This document shows, piece after piece, positions 11,811 to 23,611 of a DNA stretch of 64,000 nt (position 1 is the stretch's first letter; each line of letters opens with the position of its first letter). The notes beneath the pieces are model-generated. The model had not been told where the DNA came from and did no database searches. It was given only the letters and a program-made list of their open reading frames with translations. Source of the DNA: Blastomyces gilchristii SLH14081 (lineage: Eukaryota; Ascomycota; Eurotiomycetes; Onygenales; Ajellomycetaceae); contig NW_003101681.1 in assembly GCF_000003855.2 (NCBI RefSeq), positions 6,313,900-6,377,899 of the forward strand, written 5' to 3'. The position numbers and the translations under genes were made by a program.

Positions 11811-12359
11811 TGTTAATACATATGAATTAGAAGATCAATGCTTTTTCTGATAGATGAATGAATGAACGGTGGGAAATTGACAAATAAATATGTCCATTGG
11901 CCGCTAAGGAGAAAGAAAAAATAGATAAGTAATAAAATAAAAAGTCCAATAAATAGTAAGAGAAATAAAAATGAAAAGGAAAAAGGAAACTTGCTATGCA
12001 GCTCTATACAGGAAACAAGCAACGAACATAAGGAGGAGAGGAAAGGGAAAAAATAAAACTGGAAAAGAGCACAATCCCATCAGGCCAATTAGACGACGAA
12101 CGAGAACCCAGTACATTACCCAGAAACCGCTCACATTCACGCCATTTTAATTATCAAGCCCAAAACTCCAGACACGAAAAAGGGGCCCACTAATGCACCA
12201 CCCAGACGAAAAAGACGCCTTCATGAACCCAGAAACACCAAGCTCTGCGTACACGAACACCGACATGTGATACAACCAACCCCCTTTCATGCCAACCCGT
12301 ACAAACTCACTCACTAGCCGGAGGAAAGCCATTTCCACCACAACCCATAGTTCCCAGTT
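11811..12359. other. Intergenic, 3' side of the SUN-domain gene
   Basis: A/T-rich and purine-rich DNA between the broken frame and the stop codon of the SUN-domain gene. Short open frames on the minus strand (for example 12,147-12,341) sit where the 3' untranslated region would be and have no recognisable content. Confidence 0.6.
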
Positions 12360-14513
12360 CTATAGATGTCCATGCAGCCTCACGCGATAGAGACACGTAT
12401 GCGCCGCGCCCCAGTTGGACTTAACGCGGAACACGACCTTCTCCACACGCGCGGCCGGCATGTCGATGACAGCATCCAACTCGAAGCGCTGGATGTGATG
12501 GTCGCCATGGATGTTGTATTGCCACCGGCCAACGCGGAAGAATGAGGGTCCGAGGAGCGCGTCTTCCGAATACGCTGTCGTCGGCTCGTCCGGATACACC
12601 TGCCGGAGGGTGGTGAGGATGGCGTCCCGTAGCCGGGAGGGGAGGAGGTAGTGGAGGGAATGGGAGGGGTGGAGGTGGGCTATTGGCGGGGAACGGAGAT
12701 AGGGAGGAGTATAGGGTGGTGGGGGGGGACGGCCCGGGGCGGAGGAAGGGGATGAGGGAGGATTTGACGAGCTGGAGCCTGGCGGGTAGGCTGCTGCTGC
12801 AGCTGCGGGCTGACGGGCTGTGTACTGGGCCCACAGCTCCATCTCTCGTGGCGCGCTGCCAGGGTCCAAGGTTGCACCTTTGGGGATGTGCTCGACGACC
12901 ACCTCTTCAGGGACGATCGGTCGTCCGAGAAGAATAGTCAGTTGAGAAACATTGGACCGTGTTGCAGCGCACCAGCATTCTCCGACGCCGTCCCATGGCT
13001 GGAGTGCGGCAACCGGTGGGGACCCGCGGGGCACCTTTGCAAGGTACTGACCAATCCGACTAACAAGCCCAGCCGATGTTGACATCGTTGGGCTGGTGAG
13101 GTACGGGTCGACCACTGCCCCCATGCCAACCGAGGCGTAATTGACTTTTGGTGGTGCCAGAGGATCCGTCGCTGCCGCAGGAGACCTGCTTAGCGCTTCC
13201 TTGAGGTGTGGTAGTCTTCTGTTCCACTCATTCTTCAGAGTGGCGACGTCCTTGGCCATGTCCGACAGTCGCTGGTCGACGTGAGAGGAGAGCTTGTGGA
13301 ATGCGTCAGCGTACATGGAGGTTGAGTTATCCATTATAAATGAGGAAGTCGGCCTACATAAGTAGTGGGACATCGTTGTTTGTAGACTGTGTGGAAACGC
13401 GCAGGCGTGGTTTCTGCAGAAATAAGCGAGGAATGTCGTGAGGAAAAGACCGATTATGACTAGAATGGCTGATGGAGTTTTGGCAATTCCTGCAAGACGT
13501 TTTTGGCTGGAGGTGACATTGGCAGCTGCAGGGGTGGCGGCGACGAAGACAGGAGAGGAGTGTGTAGAGGAACTCGGGGTGTGGTTCGAAGCGGACGACG
13601 TAGAAGAAGTTGTTGATTTGGAACGAGGCTCATCACGTAGCTGGTTAAACGCTGGAACAGGTGGGAGCGTCCTTCTGACAGCTGTGGGTGCGGCAGCGCG
13701 TGAAGCATCAACTGGGCCTGAGAGATGAGGATTGGCGGGAAATGATTCTTCAAATATAGGACGACGAGTAGGGGGAAAGCTTAGACCGCTAGGTCCCTGC
13801 GAGCTGGAAGGTCGGGAACCGTAAGGGTCGCGAAGGTAATAGTTTGGGCGAGTTCCAGTATTGACTTCCCGCGGCAAGGTGCCATGAATGGCACGTTCAG
13901 TTGTCCAGCTGATGCTTGCGGAATCGTTGAATGATGGGGTATCAGGGAGGGTGGAGGTATATGCCTCTTCTTCTTCTTGCTTAACATTTTCCGTTTCTTC
14001 AGATACTTCACGGAGAGATTCAAGGAGTTGCCCTTCCGGCGTCGGCTGGCGTGAGGCAGCTCTACGAGAACCTGCTCTGCCGCGTGTTGCTGTGGTTCTG
14101 CGAGATGGTGTTCTGCGGGAGGCAGGTTCAGGTGCTGGAGACATACTGGAGCGCATAGATAGACTCATTGAGCGAGTCTGGCGCCTTTCGGGACTGGGAT
14201 TTCTTGGATCTTCAACGCGAGCTAGTTCGCGGTCTTGAGCTTGACGCAAGCCGTCATCGAGGGTATCGACCATCTCGGACAATCCCATAGAAGGATCAAC
14301 TTCAAGCTGGCGAGGAAGTGCGGGAGTTTTGGTGGAACCGTAAGCGAAGGACTGCTGGGTGCGGACGTCTGGAAGAGATGGATTGCCCAGGTCGGGGTTT
14401 GACTGATCAGCCTGAGTAGCAGTTGCAGCGTTCGCAGTAGCGGCTGCTCGAGTTGGACGAGTACTCTGAGCACGGGAGCCCGAACGGAGAGAAGTAGCTC
14501 TGCGACCAGTCAT
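12360..14513 (-). CDS. sad1: SUN-domain inner nuclear membrane protein (Sad1-like)
   Basis: A single-exon gene of 717 residues. Family role: the inner-nuclear-membrane half of the LINC bridge, binding KASH proteins in the lumen and anchoring spindle pole bodies and chromatin. The N-terminus (1-335) is a disordered, basic, Ser/Arg/Thr-rich nucleoplasmic region with many SP and TP sites. One membrane helix lies at about 347-365 (SAILVIIGLFLTTFLAYF). Residues 400-440 form a short coiled-coil-like stretch (HVDQRLSDMAKDVATLKNEW). The SUN domain runs from NYASVGMGAVVDP (about 458) to the C-terminus, with the core pieces LQPWDGVGECWCA and the final FRVKSNWGAAHTCLYRVRLHG. A Pro/Ser/Ala-rich insert of about 45 residues (567-612) interrupts it. 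The first ATG is used, and no splice signals are needed. The symbol follows the fission yeast name. Confidence 0.92.
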   Translation of the reverse strand: MTGRRATSLRSGSRAQSTRPTRAAATANAATATQADQSNPDLGNPSLPDVRTQQSFAYGSTKTPALPRQLEVDPSMGLSEMVDTLDDGLRQAQDRELARVEDPRNPSPERRQTRSMSLSMRSSMSPAPEPASRRTPSRRTTATRGRAGSRRAASRQPTPEGQLLESLREVSEETENVKQEEEEAYTSTLPDTPSFNDSASISWTTERAIHGTLPREVNTGTRPNYYLRDPYGSRPSSSQGPSGLSFPPTRRPIFEESFPANPHLSGPVDASRAAAPTAVRRTLPPVPAFNQLRDEPRSKSTTSSTSSASNHTPSSSTHSSPVFVAATPAAANVTSSQKRLAGIAKTPSAILVIIGLFLTTFLAYFCRNHACAFPHSLQTTMSHYLCRPTSSFIMDNSTSMYADAFHKLSSHVDQRLSDMAKDVATLKNEWNRRLPHLKEALSRSPAAATDPLAPPKVNYASVGMGAVVDPYLTSPTMSTSAGLVSRIGQYLAKVPRGSPPVAALQPWDGVGECWCAATRSNVSQLTILLGRPIVPEEVVVEHIPKGATLDPGSAPREMELWAQYTARQPAAAAAAYPPGSSSSNPPSSPSSAPGRPPPPPYTPPYLRSPPIAHLHPSHSLHYLLPSRLRDAILTTLRQVYPDEPTTAYSEDALLGPSFFRVGRWQYNIHGDHHIQRFELDAVIDMPAARVEKVVFRVKSNWGAAHTCLYRVRLHGHL

Positions 14514-16659
14514 TTTTCTTAAAAAATAGATTCAGGAGGAGCTCTAGAAATATATGTTTAGGATTTTCGGAGAGCTGATCAATGCAATTGCAATTGTAAT
14601 CTGAGACACTGTTCTTCTAGGAACGTTGTTTCCACCTGCGTTGCAGAATTAGTAGAGAAAACTTTAGAAGCATATCGAAAGTGTGTCAGGGACTGTTGTA
14701 ACAGAAGGATTCAAGGGACGCACACCACAGAGTATAGTTGAGATGGAGATATTGAAGAGGGAGAGATGGTTGTAAGAGGAATTGCAGTTGTGGCCGGCTC
14801 GTAGAAGATTGATACTTTCTGGGAAAGGAGAAGAGCAGAGGGATGGCGATGAGAGTGTCTCAACCAGGGAAGAAGGAGGAAATAGATAGATGAGGGAATA
14901 ATAAAGGGTAATTGGACAAAGAAAAGTCTTTATAAGGCTGCAAAGATGTTTTTTTCCTTCTCTGTTTGGATATAATAAGACCAGCTCAAAGATATCCAGG
15001 TAGTGTTCATGCAAGAAAGTGCTTCAAAGAGCAAATACTCTGACGATTGATGCTTCGCAATTTGACGGAGCAATAGGGCAACACAGGAGTAGTTGTTGAA
15101 TGAACAATGATGGCTGATTGAACTTGATAGAAGTATTTGAAACGGTTCTAATGCTGGGATCATGAATGTGAGTATGAAGAAGAGAGTGACTGAAGGAGAG
15201 ACGGAGAAGGAGTAGAAAGAAGGAAGAAACGATGAGACGGTTTAAACAAGGAAGAGGAAGAGGAGCGACTGGGCTGGCATAATACCAAAAATAGAATAGA
15301 AGTAGCATAGAAAAGAAGCTTGGTCACTCACTTCTTGAATCCGTCGAAGGCTGAATGAATCAATTCAAAGCTTCCCCGCCTGCCGCAAGGAAGAAGTGAA
15401 GTTTTTTACTCCCAGGAGGGACGGTCGAGTTGAGCCCCGCAGTAACAGGTGTAGCGTAAATCCAGACAGCTTCACTTTCAAAAGTCCTGGAGAACCAAAG
15501 GTCTGTCTTTTGCTAGAAATCGAACTCCACTCGTGGATTTGATAGTGGCTTGGTGATGGTGATATAGGGAGGGCGATCGTAAAGGCCTTTCTGCCCTTAT
15601 CCTGGCGCACTCTCCCTTCTTTCATTCACGACGACAAAACAGAACAAGTTCCTCAACCGGCTCCCTCTTCTGCGTAACCAGGTCTGAACCCCTCCTCTTT
15701 CTTCGCTTGACGTGATAATTCAGATTGCTATCACCGTATTGCTATGTGAATGGGTCGAACAGAGTCCAGATACGAGAGCAGGAACCCCCCGATGAGCCGG
15801 CAAAATTGGGTATCAATCGAGTAGTAGTGTAGAACACCGGGCCAACAAGTGAATAGAATGGCCCTCCAGCTTTCAATCATTCAATATCAGCCCGAATATC
15901 AAAAATCAAAATTTGATATCGCCCGCTAGAGTAGTTTCCAAGGGTAATAATAATCATAATAATATGTAAGAATCAGTAGGAAACGCGCATTTCAAGAGGC
16001 ATGCGCCTTTTGGGAGACCAAAGAGAACAAGATACCAAACACCCTAAAGTAGGTAGAGCGGTGTCATCCCTTTATATATAGATATACACCATTGCCCTTT
16101 TCTTTGATCTTTCGCACACACACACAACTCTCTCTCTCTCTAACTCTCTCTGGCGGTCTTTATATACTTGTTTGCCGCGTGCATTTATTTGTATTTGTTG
16201 TTGTCCCTTCGTTGTTTTGTCGTTCGCAGGCCGGAGTTTTGTTGTTGCGGACGGACGGAAGCCAGCCGCACTAGGCCAGGTTGGGCTAGACTGTGTAATT
16301 TCTATGCTTTGTATCATGATTTCCTTGTTAACGCGCGCAAAATATAGGGGATGGTATTTTTCCTTTGATTGCTTGGCTTCTGCTTGCATACTCCGTATAT
16401 CTCTTTTATTTATTTGCCCATACCATCAAATCATAGGCATACGGATGAGTGTGGCTCTTTGTATATTATATAGTAAAGCGCCATTAGCTTCTGATTATAT
16501 CCCAGCGGGTCAACCGCAACCGGCCTTTCTACCTACCCTACCTACCACATGTTGATATCAATATGTACATGTACATGTACATAGGTAGGCACCCTGATAA
16601 CCTTTCATAGTATTTTATTCAATGAGAGTCTCAAACCACGTTCTTACCACCTAGGCCAA
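14514..16659. other. Intergenic region, 2.1 kb, no supported gene
   Basis: Upstream of the SUN-domain gene. A/G-rich DNA with short low-complexity frames. ACTCCGTA occurs at 16390 and overlapping TACATGTA palindromes at 16564-16577, just before a transposon relic. The minus-strand frame 15,365-15,625 shows no recognisable motif and was not called. Confidence 0.6.
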
Positions 16660-16990
16660 AAAGACCATAAAACGGCTGGCTCCTTTGGTCATGTTCTTCC
16701 TTGGTCTGTGAAAAGATGAGTATATCGTTGCGATATATACTCCACACCAGGCCCCGCAGCGCCTGATTATTTAACGTAGGCTTGAAAAGTGGCCGGGGAA
16801 TTGCACAAACCACATGGTATAACGAGATATTCGAAGTTGCCATACTTGGTAGGAAAGGAGGTCTTCCATTCTTCGCCTTCGTTTATGCGGATCCTATGAT
16901 AGGCATCCCGGAGATCGATTTTCGAGAATACTTTCGCGCTCGATAATAGATCGATCATTAGAAACACACCTATTCCAGAGCTCCACTCAT
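16660..16990 (-). mobile_element. Ty3/gypsy-type reverse transcriptase fragment (relic)
   Basis: Minus-strand translation gives a recognisable RT core: [45 protein letters not shown], then in another frame QALRGLV and IYRNDILIFSQTKEEHD. These match conserved Ty3/gypsy RT blocks in order. The frame is broken by an apparent 4-base insertion between the third and fourth blocks. The catalytic YxDD box reads YRND, so an active-site Asp is replaced by Asn. Only about 330 bp remain. No LTRs, integrase or gag were seen on either side, so this is a dead, isolated fragment. Confidence 0.85.
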
Positions 16991-17263
16991 CGATATCAAG
17001 TCAAGAGGAAAATGAAAGAAATGAAAAGACAATGAAGTGAAAGTAAAACTCAAAAGCATGTATGTAAAGTACAGAGTATCCTTGGCGGGGATGTATATGA
17101 CGGGGATATATCAATTGTAAAAGACTGACTGGGACAGGCACGACCGTATACGGTACATATACAGACTTAGATAAGATAGATAGATGAGCAAAAGCTGTAG
17201 ATGGGGCGGGTGTCTCGGCGGGATGTTATGATATATACCGGACATCCAACAACTTCAGTATCC

Positions 17264-19627
17264 TCAACAAGTCCAGATTCCAATCGTGCCATCTCTCCGC
17301 CCCTCGGTCAGATACCCGTCCTTAATCCGCACCCGCTCCACAATAGACGCCGCCTTTCCTTCTTCCGCCGCCGTCACGCCCGCGCCGCAGCTCCAGTGTC
17401 GCCCTTCCGTCTTGTCATAGACTTTGACGACGTCCTCGCCCGCCGCGGAGACGACGCGACGCGTGTCGAACATCATGCTCGTTATGGGATTGTCGTACGC
17501 GTAGGCGTCGTATATGGAGCCAGTTCGGAGGTCCCAGATCTGTTTTAATTTCATATAAAAGTAATTAATTTTTGGAAATGAAAAGGGAAATCACGTGGAA
17601 GGCTAAGAAAAAGTTAGGTGGGTTGGCCGCGGCTTGTTTACTTACCCGTATACTCCGGTCCATGCTCCCTGTTACCAAATGCACATCGTCAAATTGCAAG
17701 CACGTCACGGGCCCAGTATGTCCCACCAGACTGCGGTGTACCTGTCCGCTACGTAAATCCCACAACCGGACCATCCCGTCTGCTGTCCCGCATGCCAAGG
17801 CCGCATCAAAGCATTGTATCGCGCCGACAAAATCCGCTGACGCATCCGGTAGCCGGCCGGTTGGTCGCCACGGATTATCGCTGGAAGATAACGACGATGC
17901 TTGCGCCGCAGCCCAGAGGACATCAAGTGTCTGTACGCAGCGGCCCTTGACCAAATCCCACTGTCGCAGCGTTTTATCTGCCGATCCCGATATGAGCGTG
18001 TCGCCGCGGAAGTGGAGGGCCGTGACCTCGTCGACGTGCGCCTCGAGGGAAAAGAGGGGGCAATCTTCCATGCTGGAAGGAGGGGGCGGCGGGGGTGCGG
18101 CGGCCGGATCCTCGTACCCTAGCGCATCTTCGTCATCTTCCTCGTGGTTGCCAATGTGATTATCCCGGGGTGCGTATTTTGCACGGCTAAGATCCCATAG
18201 TCGGATAGATGCGTCCATGGAGCCCGTTGCGACGAGGTTATCCTCCACTTGCAAGCAACGGACGGAGGCGTGGTGCCCTTCCAAAAATCCCATGCATCGG
18301 CCAAGATTTAAATCCCACACTCGGACTGTGTCGTCCAACGCTGCGCTGACCATTGTTCCAAAGGGGACGTCAAAATCGATAGCGGATATCACATCATTAT
18401 GGGCTTCGAGCTCTCTGATCAACGAGCCTGGCTCGAAATGTTCGTGGAGGATGGGCATGGATCTCTTTCCTAGAAAGGTTGTTCAGATTGATAAATTAGC
18501 TTGAATGTGGGGTGTAGGTTAAGGTGGGAAAATGAGGTGGGAAATACTGACTTAACGATTTGTGTTTCCATGTTCTGGGAGATGGTAATTTCTCATAGAT
18601 GGATTCCGACATAAAAGACGCATCCATGGCCTGCGTGTCAGATGCGACAGAGGGGTCCGTAGCTTCGTTGGTTTTGGGAGTATCTGGTCGTGTGGCCGCT
18701 TCCTCCTCCAGGTATTCTAGTTTATTGTCCAATTGAACCACTATTCCCAGATTCATAAGTTAGCTCTTCGATTCCCACCGTAGAAACAACAAAGAACAAT
18801 GTTGCAGCCTTACAGTCATGTTCCAAATCCGCCTCATCCATCTCAAGCCGGGCAAGGCGGTCTAGCACGATTTTCCGCATGCTTTGCAAATTCGAAATTT
18901 TGTTATCTATCTCGTGAATCTCCGCACTACACATATTTTTCCTTATCCCCATCAATTCCAGTCGTCGACTGAAGGTATCCCTGTCCTTCCTTAACGAGGA
19001 TAATGACGGCGGTAAGGCCCCCGCATTCGATACCGCCGCATCCAACAACTTCTGCCCGCGTGAGCTTCGCCTTCGATGTGACTTCCTGTGTTCCTGCTCA
19101 TCTTCGGGCATTGAGGCCTGGAAACCTTGAAACAAGGAGTAGGTGCTCCTGTCTTCCGGGATGTTGGCTAGCAAGTCATCTGAGAGAGACGAGATGGCGC
19201 GACTTTGGATTTCGGATGTGGATAGTTTCGACCGGACGAGGTCTGTGGGGGTGGTCTGGGCGAGAGAAAACATCCTGCGCTGCATCGACGGGCGACGCAG
19301 TTCCTTATGGATCTCATTTACGGCGGAATGGTAGTGTGTTCCGCTGGGAATGTCCTGCATCGGGGCGATGAGATGGCCGGCGGTGGTCGTAACTTTTCGG
19401 CCAAAGGCCTCGATATGGCGAGTCTGAGGAGTGGTGTTAGTAAATGAGAACGGAAAGGAAAAGGTTTCGATCATATTATTTTTTCAGTTTTCATTTCCAC
19501 CTATGGTTTTTTCCCTTACCGTTAAGCCAGTCCCCAGCACAGAGGAAGTCTCCTCGTCGACGCCGGCCGCCGCGGAGGACGCAGATTTGCCGGAAGGCGA
19601 GTCATTGCGAGGATACGAGCCGGCCAT
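17264..19627 (-). CDS. mdv1: Mitochondrial division protein 1 (Mdv1-like WD40 adaptor)
   Basis: Adaptor that couples Fis1 on the outer mitochondrial membrane to the dynamin Dnm1 during fission. Five exons: 19627-19520, 19423-18814, 18740-18552, 18469-17646 and 17539-17264; phases 0, 1, 1, 0 close the frame to 668 residues. An in-frame ATG at 19666 would add 13 residues; the choice is uncertain. Order of parts: N-terminal Fis1-binding-type region beginning [22 protein letters not shown] (from residue 37); Ser/Arg linker; coiled coil at about 180-252; then seven WD40-type repeats from about residue 315 ([74 protein letters not shown], and a divergent last blade ending GTIGIWTC). An acidic, proline-rich loop (about 400-430) interrupts the blades. 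It is divergent from chorismate mutase. Confidence 0.93.
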
Positions 19628-20354
19628 GGAAGCGCGAGGAGGACGCGGGAGAGAGCCCAACTCCAATGGGAAACCTCAGAGGAGGGGAGAGGATACGTGA
19701 AAAGTGTTGCACCGGGGCGTAGAGTTTCTGCTGGGGTTCATTCGGTGCATTTGGACATATTTTGATGTTTGAGGAAGGGAGAATAGGCTGTATTGTGGTT
19801 ACAATACGATAAATACACCATGCCGCTTGGGGAAATGCCGAGGCTAGGTGTTTTCAGCGGGCAAGGAGCTGGTGCATACATCAACTGGGGGTGGTTGGGG
19901 GCGCGAATAGGCGTTCTGCCGCCCGGAACTTAGTTAAAGATTAGCTAAACCGCGGTTCTATAACAGTTAACTCTCCGTCTGGAAAGGTTGTTGCGAACCA
20001 GGGGATCCTAGCATGGAATCTTGCCTGCATTAAAATAGCGTTCCTTCATGGTAATAAGGCTGGGTTCTGATATATTTAGCTATTATTTGGGAGTTTTGAG
20101 ATTTATTAGAATTGATTTAACTATTGGACGGCGAATTTATTGGATAACAATGGCCCAGAGGAGGGGGGGCTCGTTGATTTCGAAATATTTATGGCCATCG
20201 CCACCCCACCTAAATAACTACTAAATATCATAGGAGTCAATTCATCCCCAAGTGAACAAGAACTGACCTGCACAATCTATTTTAGCTACAACACCCCATG
20301 CCGGTGCTTCATCAATATCTCCACTCCCCAGCTACACTGTTCTTCTTCGACAAT
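19628..20354. promoter_or_regulatory. Shared divergent promoter, MDV1 / chorismate mutase
   Basis: A 727-bp interval separating two head-to-head start codons. It holds AT-rich patches (20,060-20,140) and no convincing frame. Specific factor sites cannot be assigned by eye. Confidence 0.5.
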
Positions 20355-21366
20355 ATGGATACCGCCATTGATCTGTCTGATGCCTCCAAGGCGTTGGATC
20401 TTGACAACATCAGATTCCAGCTAATGTGAGTCGCAGTTCCTATCTAGCTACTCCTCTATTAACAATACAGAGAGACCTAGCAGCAATGAAAATGATCACA
20501 TATATATCTAAACCAATGAGCCCAGCTAATACAAAACCCCCGTTTCCAGCCGTCTCGAAGATACCATAACCTTCCACCTAATCGAACGCGTCCAATTCCC
20601 CCTCAACAAACCCATCTACGTGTCCGGCGGGGTCAAAATCCCAAACTCAGATCTCAGTCTTATGGACTACCTCCTCCGAGAACAGGAACGTCTCCAATCG
20701 CGCGTGCGCCGCTACCAGTCCCCCGATGAATACCCTTTCTTCCCAGACGTCCTCGAGGAGCCCATCCTCCAACCCATCCAGTACCCCAAGATCCTCCACC
20801 CCAACGACGTAAACGTCAACGACGTTATCAAGTCGCGATACGTCAATGAAATCTTGCCCAATACATGTCGGAAATTTGACCGTGAGGACCGTGGGGAGAC
20901 GCAGGAGAACTACGGCTCCTCGGCAACGTGCGATGTCAATTGCCTGCAAGCGCTGTCGAGACGGATACACTTTGGCAAGTTCGTGGCGGAGTCGAAGTTC
21001 CGGATGGATCCTGAGAAGTTTGTGAAATTGATCAAGGCGGGCGATCGGAAGGGGATTGACGAGGCCATTACCAATGCTGCGGTGGAGAAGAAGGTGCTGG
21101 AACGGCTAAGGCTTAAGGCGAGGACGTACGGTACGGATCCTGCTGGTCCTGCTACGCCTGATGGGAACAACCAGAAGATTAACGTCGAGGCGGTTGTGGC
21201 TATGTATAAGGTTTGTTTTTCGTTCTTATCTTTCAATTTTCTCCTCCTATATGCGCTCAACCCTGTGGGAACTAAAATTGTGTAACAGGATAGCGTGATA
21301 CCGATGACGAAGATTGTGGAGGTAGAATATCTAATGCAGCGTCTGAAGGGTACTGAGTGGGAGTAA
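20355..21366 (+). CDS. ARO7: Chorismate mutase (ARO7 / AroQ eukaryotic type)
   Basis: Converts chorismate to prephenate, the committed step toward phenylalanine and tyrosine. Three exons: 20355-20425, 20550-21210 and 21289-21366; phases 2 and 0 give 269 residues, the usual length. It starts [16 protein letters not shown], and splicing yields [24 protein letters not shown], the conserved N-terminal helix with the catalytic Arg. [38 protein letters not shown] and a C-terminal helix ending in [16 protein letters not shown] are characteristic. The region between the halves corresponds to the allosteric Tyr/Trp-responsive part in the yeast enzyme. The small first exon (71 bp) is supported by exact family continuity across the junction. 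The gene is convergent with BCP1, with only 185 bp between the stops. Confidence 0.95.
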
Positions 21367-21551
21367 TGATATACAACATGCATGGATATGGAAGCAAAAC
21401 AGCGAAGAGCTTTAGCACGGCGCAATGGTTTTACGGGACTATCCACGATTTACCGGCAAGATAGAAGGAAACACAAACTATAGGGTTATACGTCATAAAC
21501 AAACCAACTAATGAATATTTTCTCATTTTATATACTTCTTCTTCTTCTTCT

Positions 21552-22635
21552 TCAAGAAGACGGGTTTAGATACTCCTTTAAATCTTTCACGGCCGCTTCA
21601 AACTTCGCCGCTTCTATTAAAACCAAATGGCCCTGCGGCCGCACGCCATACTCATGAAACGCGCGCTTGGAATCTGACGCCCCTTCCTCCTGTTGTCGGG
21701 TATACTCATATCCCCCATAGCATAACGCATGTTTCTGCAACAGCTCATCCTCCGCGTGGAAATAGAATATCTCGTTCTTCTCGTCTGCGCCTTTCTTCTT
21801 CTTCTTTTGTGGCCGGTCGTCCTCCTCGTCCAGTTTCGATTTGACTTCTTCGTAAGTCCGTGATAAGATTAGGTAATGTGTAAAGTTGTAGGGTTCATTT
21901 TCTTCGAGGGCCCAGGCTATCTCCTCTAGAAGCATGGTGTACATAGGTGGGACGACTTCAGCGGGTATGTTGATTAGTCGTTCTGTTAATATCAGTCCGA
22001 TCGCAGGGGGTGTTGGTTGCGTTAAGAGGTTGTCTAAGGGGGAGAGTTTGGGAGAGGAGGAGGATTTTCGTTGGATGTAGCTTGTTAGGTCTTTTATAAC
22101 TGGTACGTCCTGTGTCAATTGAATAAATACATGCGGTTAGCACAACAAGGATTATCGACATATATGAGTCCGTTGGTTTTTTTCAATGCGCTTTCAGAAA
22201 ACAGTACCTTATGCTGCTGTAGATTCAACACTGTAAGGAAGGCAAATGGATCACCTTCATTGCCATCAACCTTCACTGTCGAGCCTAGCAGTGGTTGCGA
22301 TAGTATCAGATCGGTCAATTCAGAGAGGTCGAATAGTTGCGCATCGTTGTCTAGTAGCTGGCGGAGCAGATTTCTGAGGCCGTGGAAATCTACTGCTGGT
22401 TGTGGATCGAACCACTCGAATTCAACATTCACTATATCCATCTCCTATGGCAGATATCCGGGCTCATTAGTTAGTCAAAAGCCGGTCCAATGCAATTTCG
22501 ACGAGCGACACCCGAGAGGGGTTTTGGGGGGGGGGGAGTAGATACATCTTCGCTGCTGCTATCGTTTTCACCCAAGGCGCGGGTTGTGTTTCCCATTTCC
22601 ACGTCACCGTCTTTTGATTGCTTTCGCTTGCGCAT
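21552..22635 (-). CDS. BCP1: Bcp1 family protein (BCCIP-like)
   Basis: Yeast Bcp1 is a nuclear chaperone for ribosomal protein Rpl23 and supports Mss4 export; the human relative is BCCIP. Three exons: 22635-22546, 22444-22208 and 22109-21552, all phase 0, give 294 residues, within the family range. The N-terminus is basic then acidic ([15 protein letters not shown]). The core begins with [20 protein letters not shown], the family signature, followed by [20 protein letters not shown] and [21 protein letters not shown] Lys-rich stretch ([14 protein letters not shown]) precedes [17 protein letters not shown]. The junctions read [25 protein letters not shown] and are consistent. The 5' end faces 1 kb of non-coding DNA. 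Confidence 0.93.
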
Positions 22636-23611
22636 TATGAGGTAACTGTGTGCTTGAAAATTTATTTGAGAATAAATGTGTCGGGCAGGGCGGGGGTGTT
22701 GTTATGAATCTCTATCTTCAGTCCAAGCATTATTGAAGCCAACAAAATAAAAGTCGAAATGACGATGCGGGTCATTCCAAGCTAAGTCAGAATAAGTCTA
22801 GTGGGCAGTCCCCCGGTCCCCAACCTTAATGCTGACATCAAGACAAAGACACTTGCAAGAAACTACGGAAGTACAGAACATCTTGAAATAACAGGAGTGA
22901 TGTGCAATAATGAGATATAATGAGATATCATCTTGGGATGAACTCGCATTGTTTTACGCCGCTTCATCGCCCTTCATGCTCACAGCTTTCTACCCCGGAG
23001 CTGAACGAAACTTGGAAATCCTTTAGGATCATAGGAGAGATCTTCTCCTTTATATATACTGATACTGGAACTAGGTCATTCCCTCAGGGCTTCTCTATGT
23101 CTGGTCTAGGGGGCAATGTTTATATTTCTCAGCAAAATGGCACCACACTTCCAACGGTCCACGGGTGACTCCTCATATCTCCCCAACAATGCCTAGCCCT
23201 ACCAAGGTATATAGCCAAACTATGAGCAGTGGAATTGCAGCTAACTATAAACATAAACCTAAGATGTCGCCTCCTTCGAGACTGTCATTGTTTGCTTTCT
23301 CTGGTTGACATGAGTCCACGTGAGCTGCCAACTCCAACCCCCCTTCGCTGATGACATCACCATCCCCTGCTCCTCAAAACCCGGATATCAGAGAGAAAGG
23401 ATATCTCTTTCCTACACTACATTTATATTGACATTGAATAGGCCCAGCCCATTCTACTATACCTCTTGTACACAATAAACTTGGAGTCTTCTGCCTCGAA
23501 CATAAATCCGGCCCGCACCGAAATATCGTCGTTTTTTGGACACGCCCCCTTACACCCACTTCTTCATCACGAACCGCAAGAAAAAGGCAGAGAACAGAAT
23601 AATAGATAACA
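22636..23611. other. Intergenic, divergent promoter region BCP1 / small protein
   Basis: 976 bp between two start codons. It contains no recognisable frame. Confidence 0.55.
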
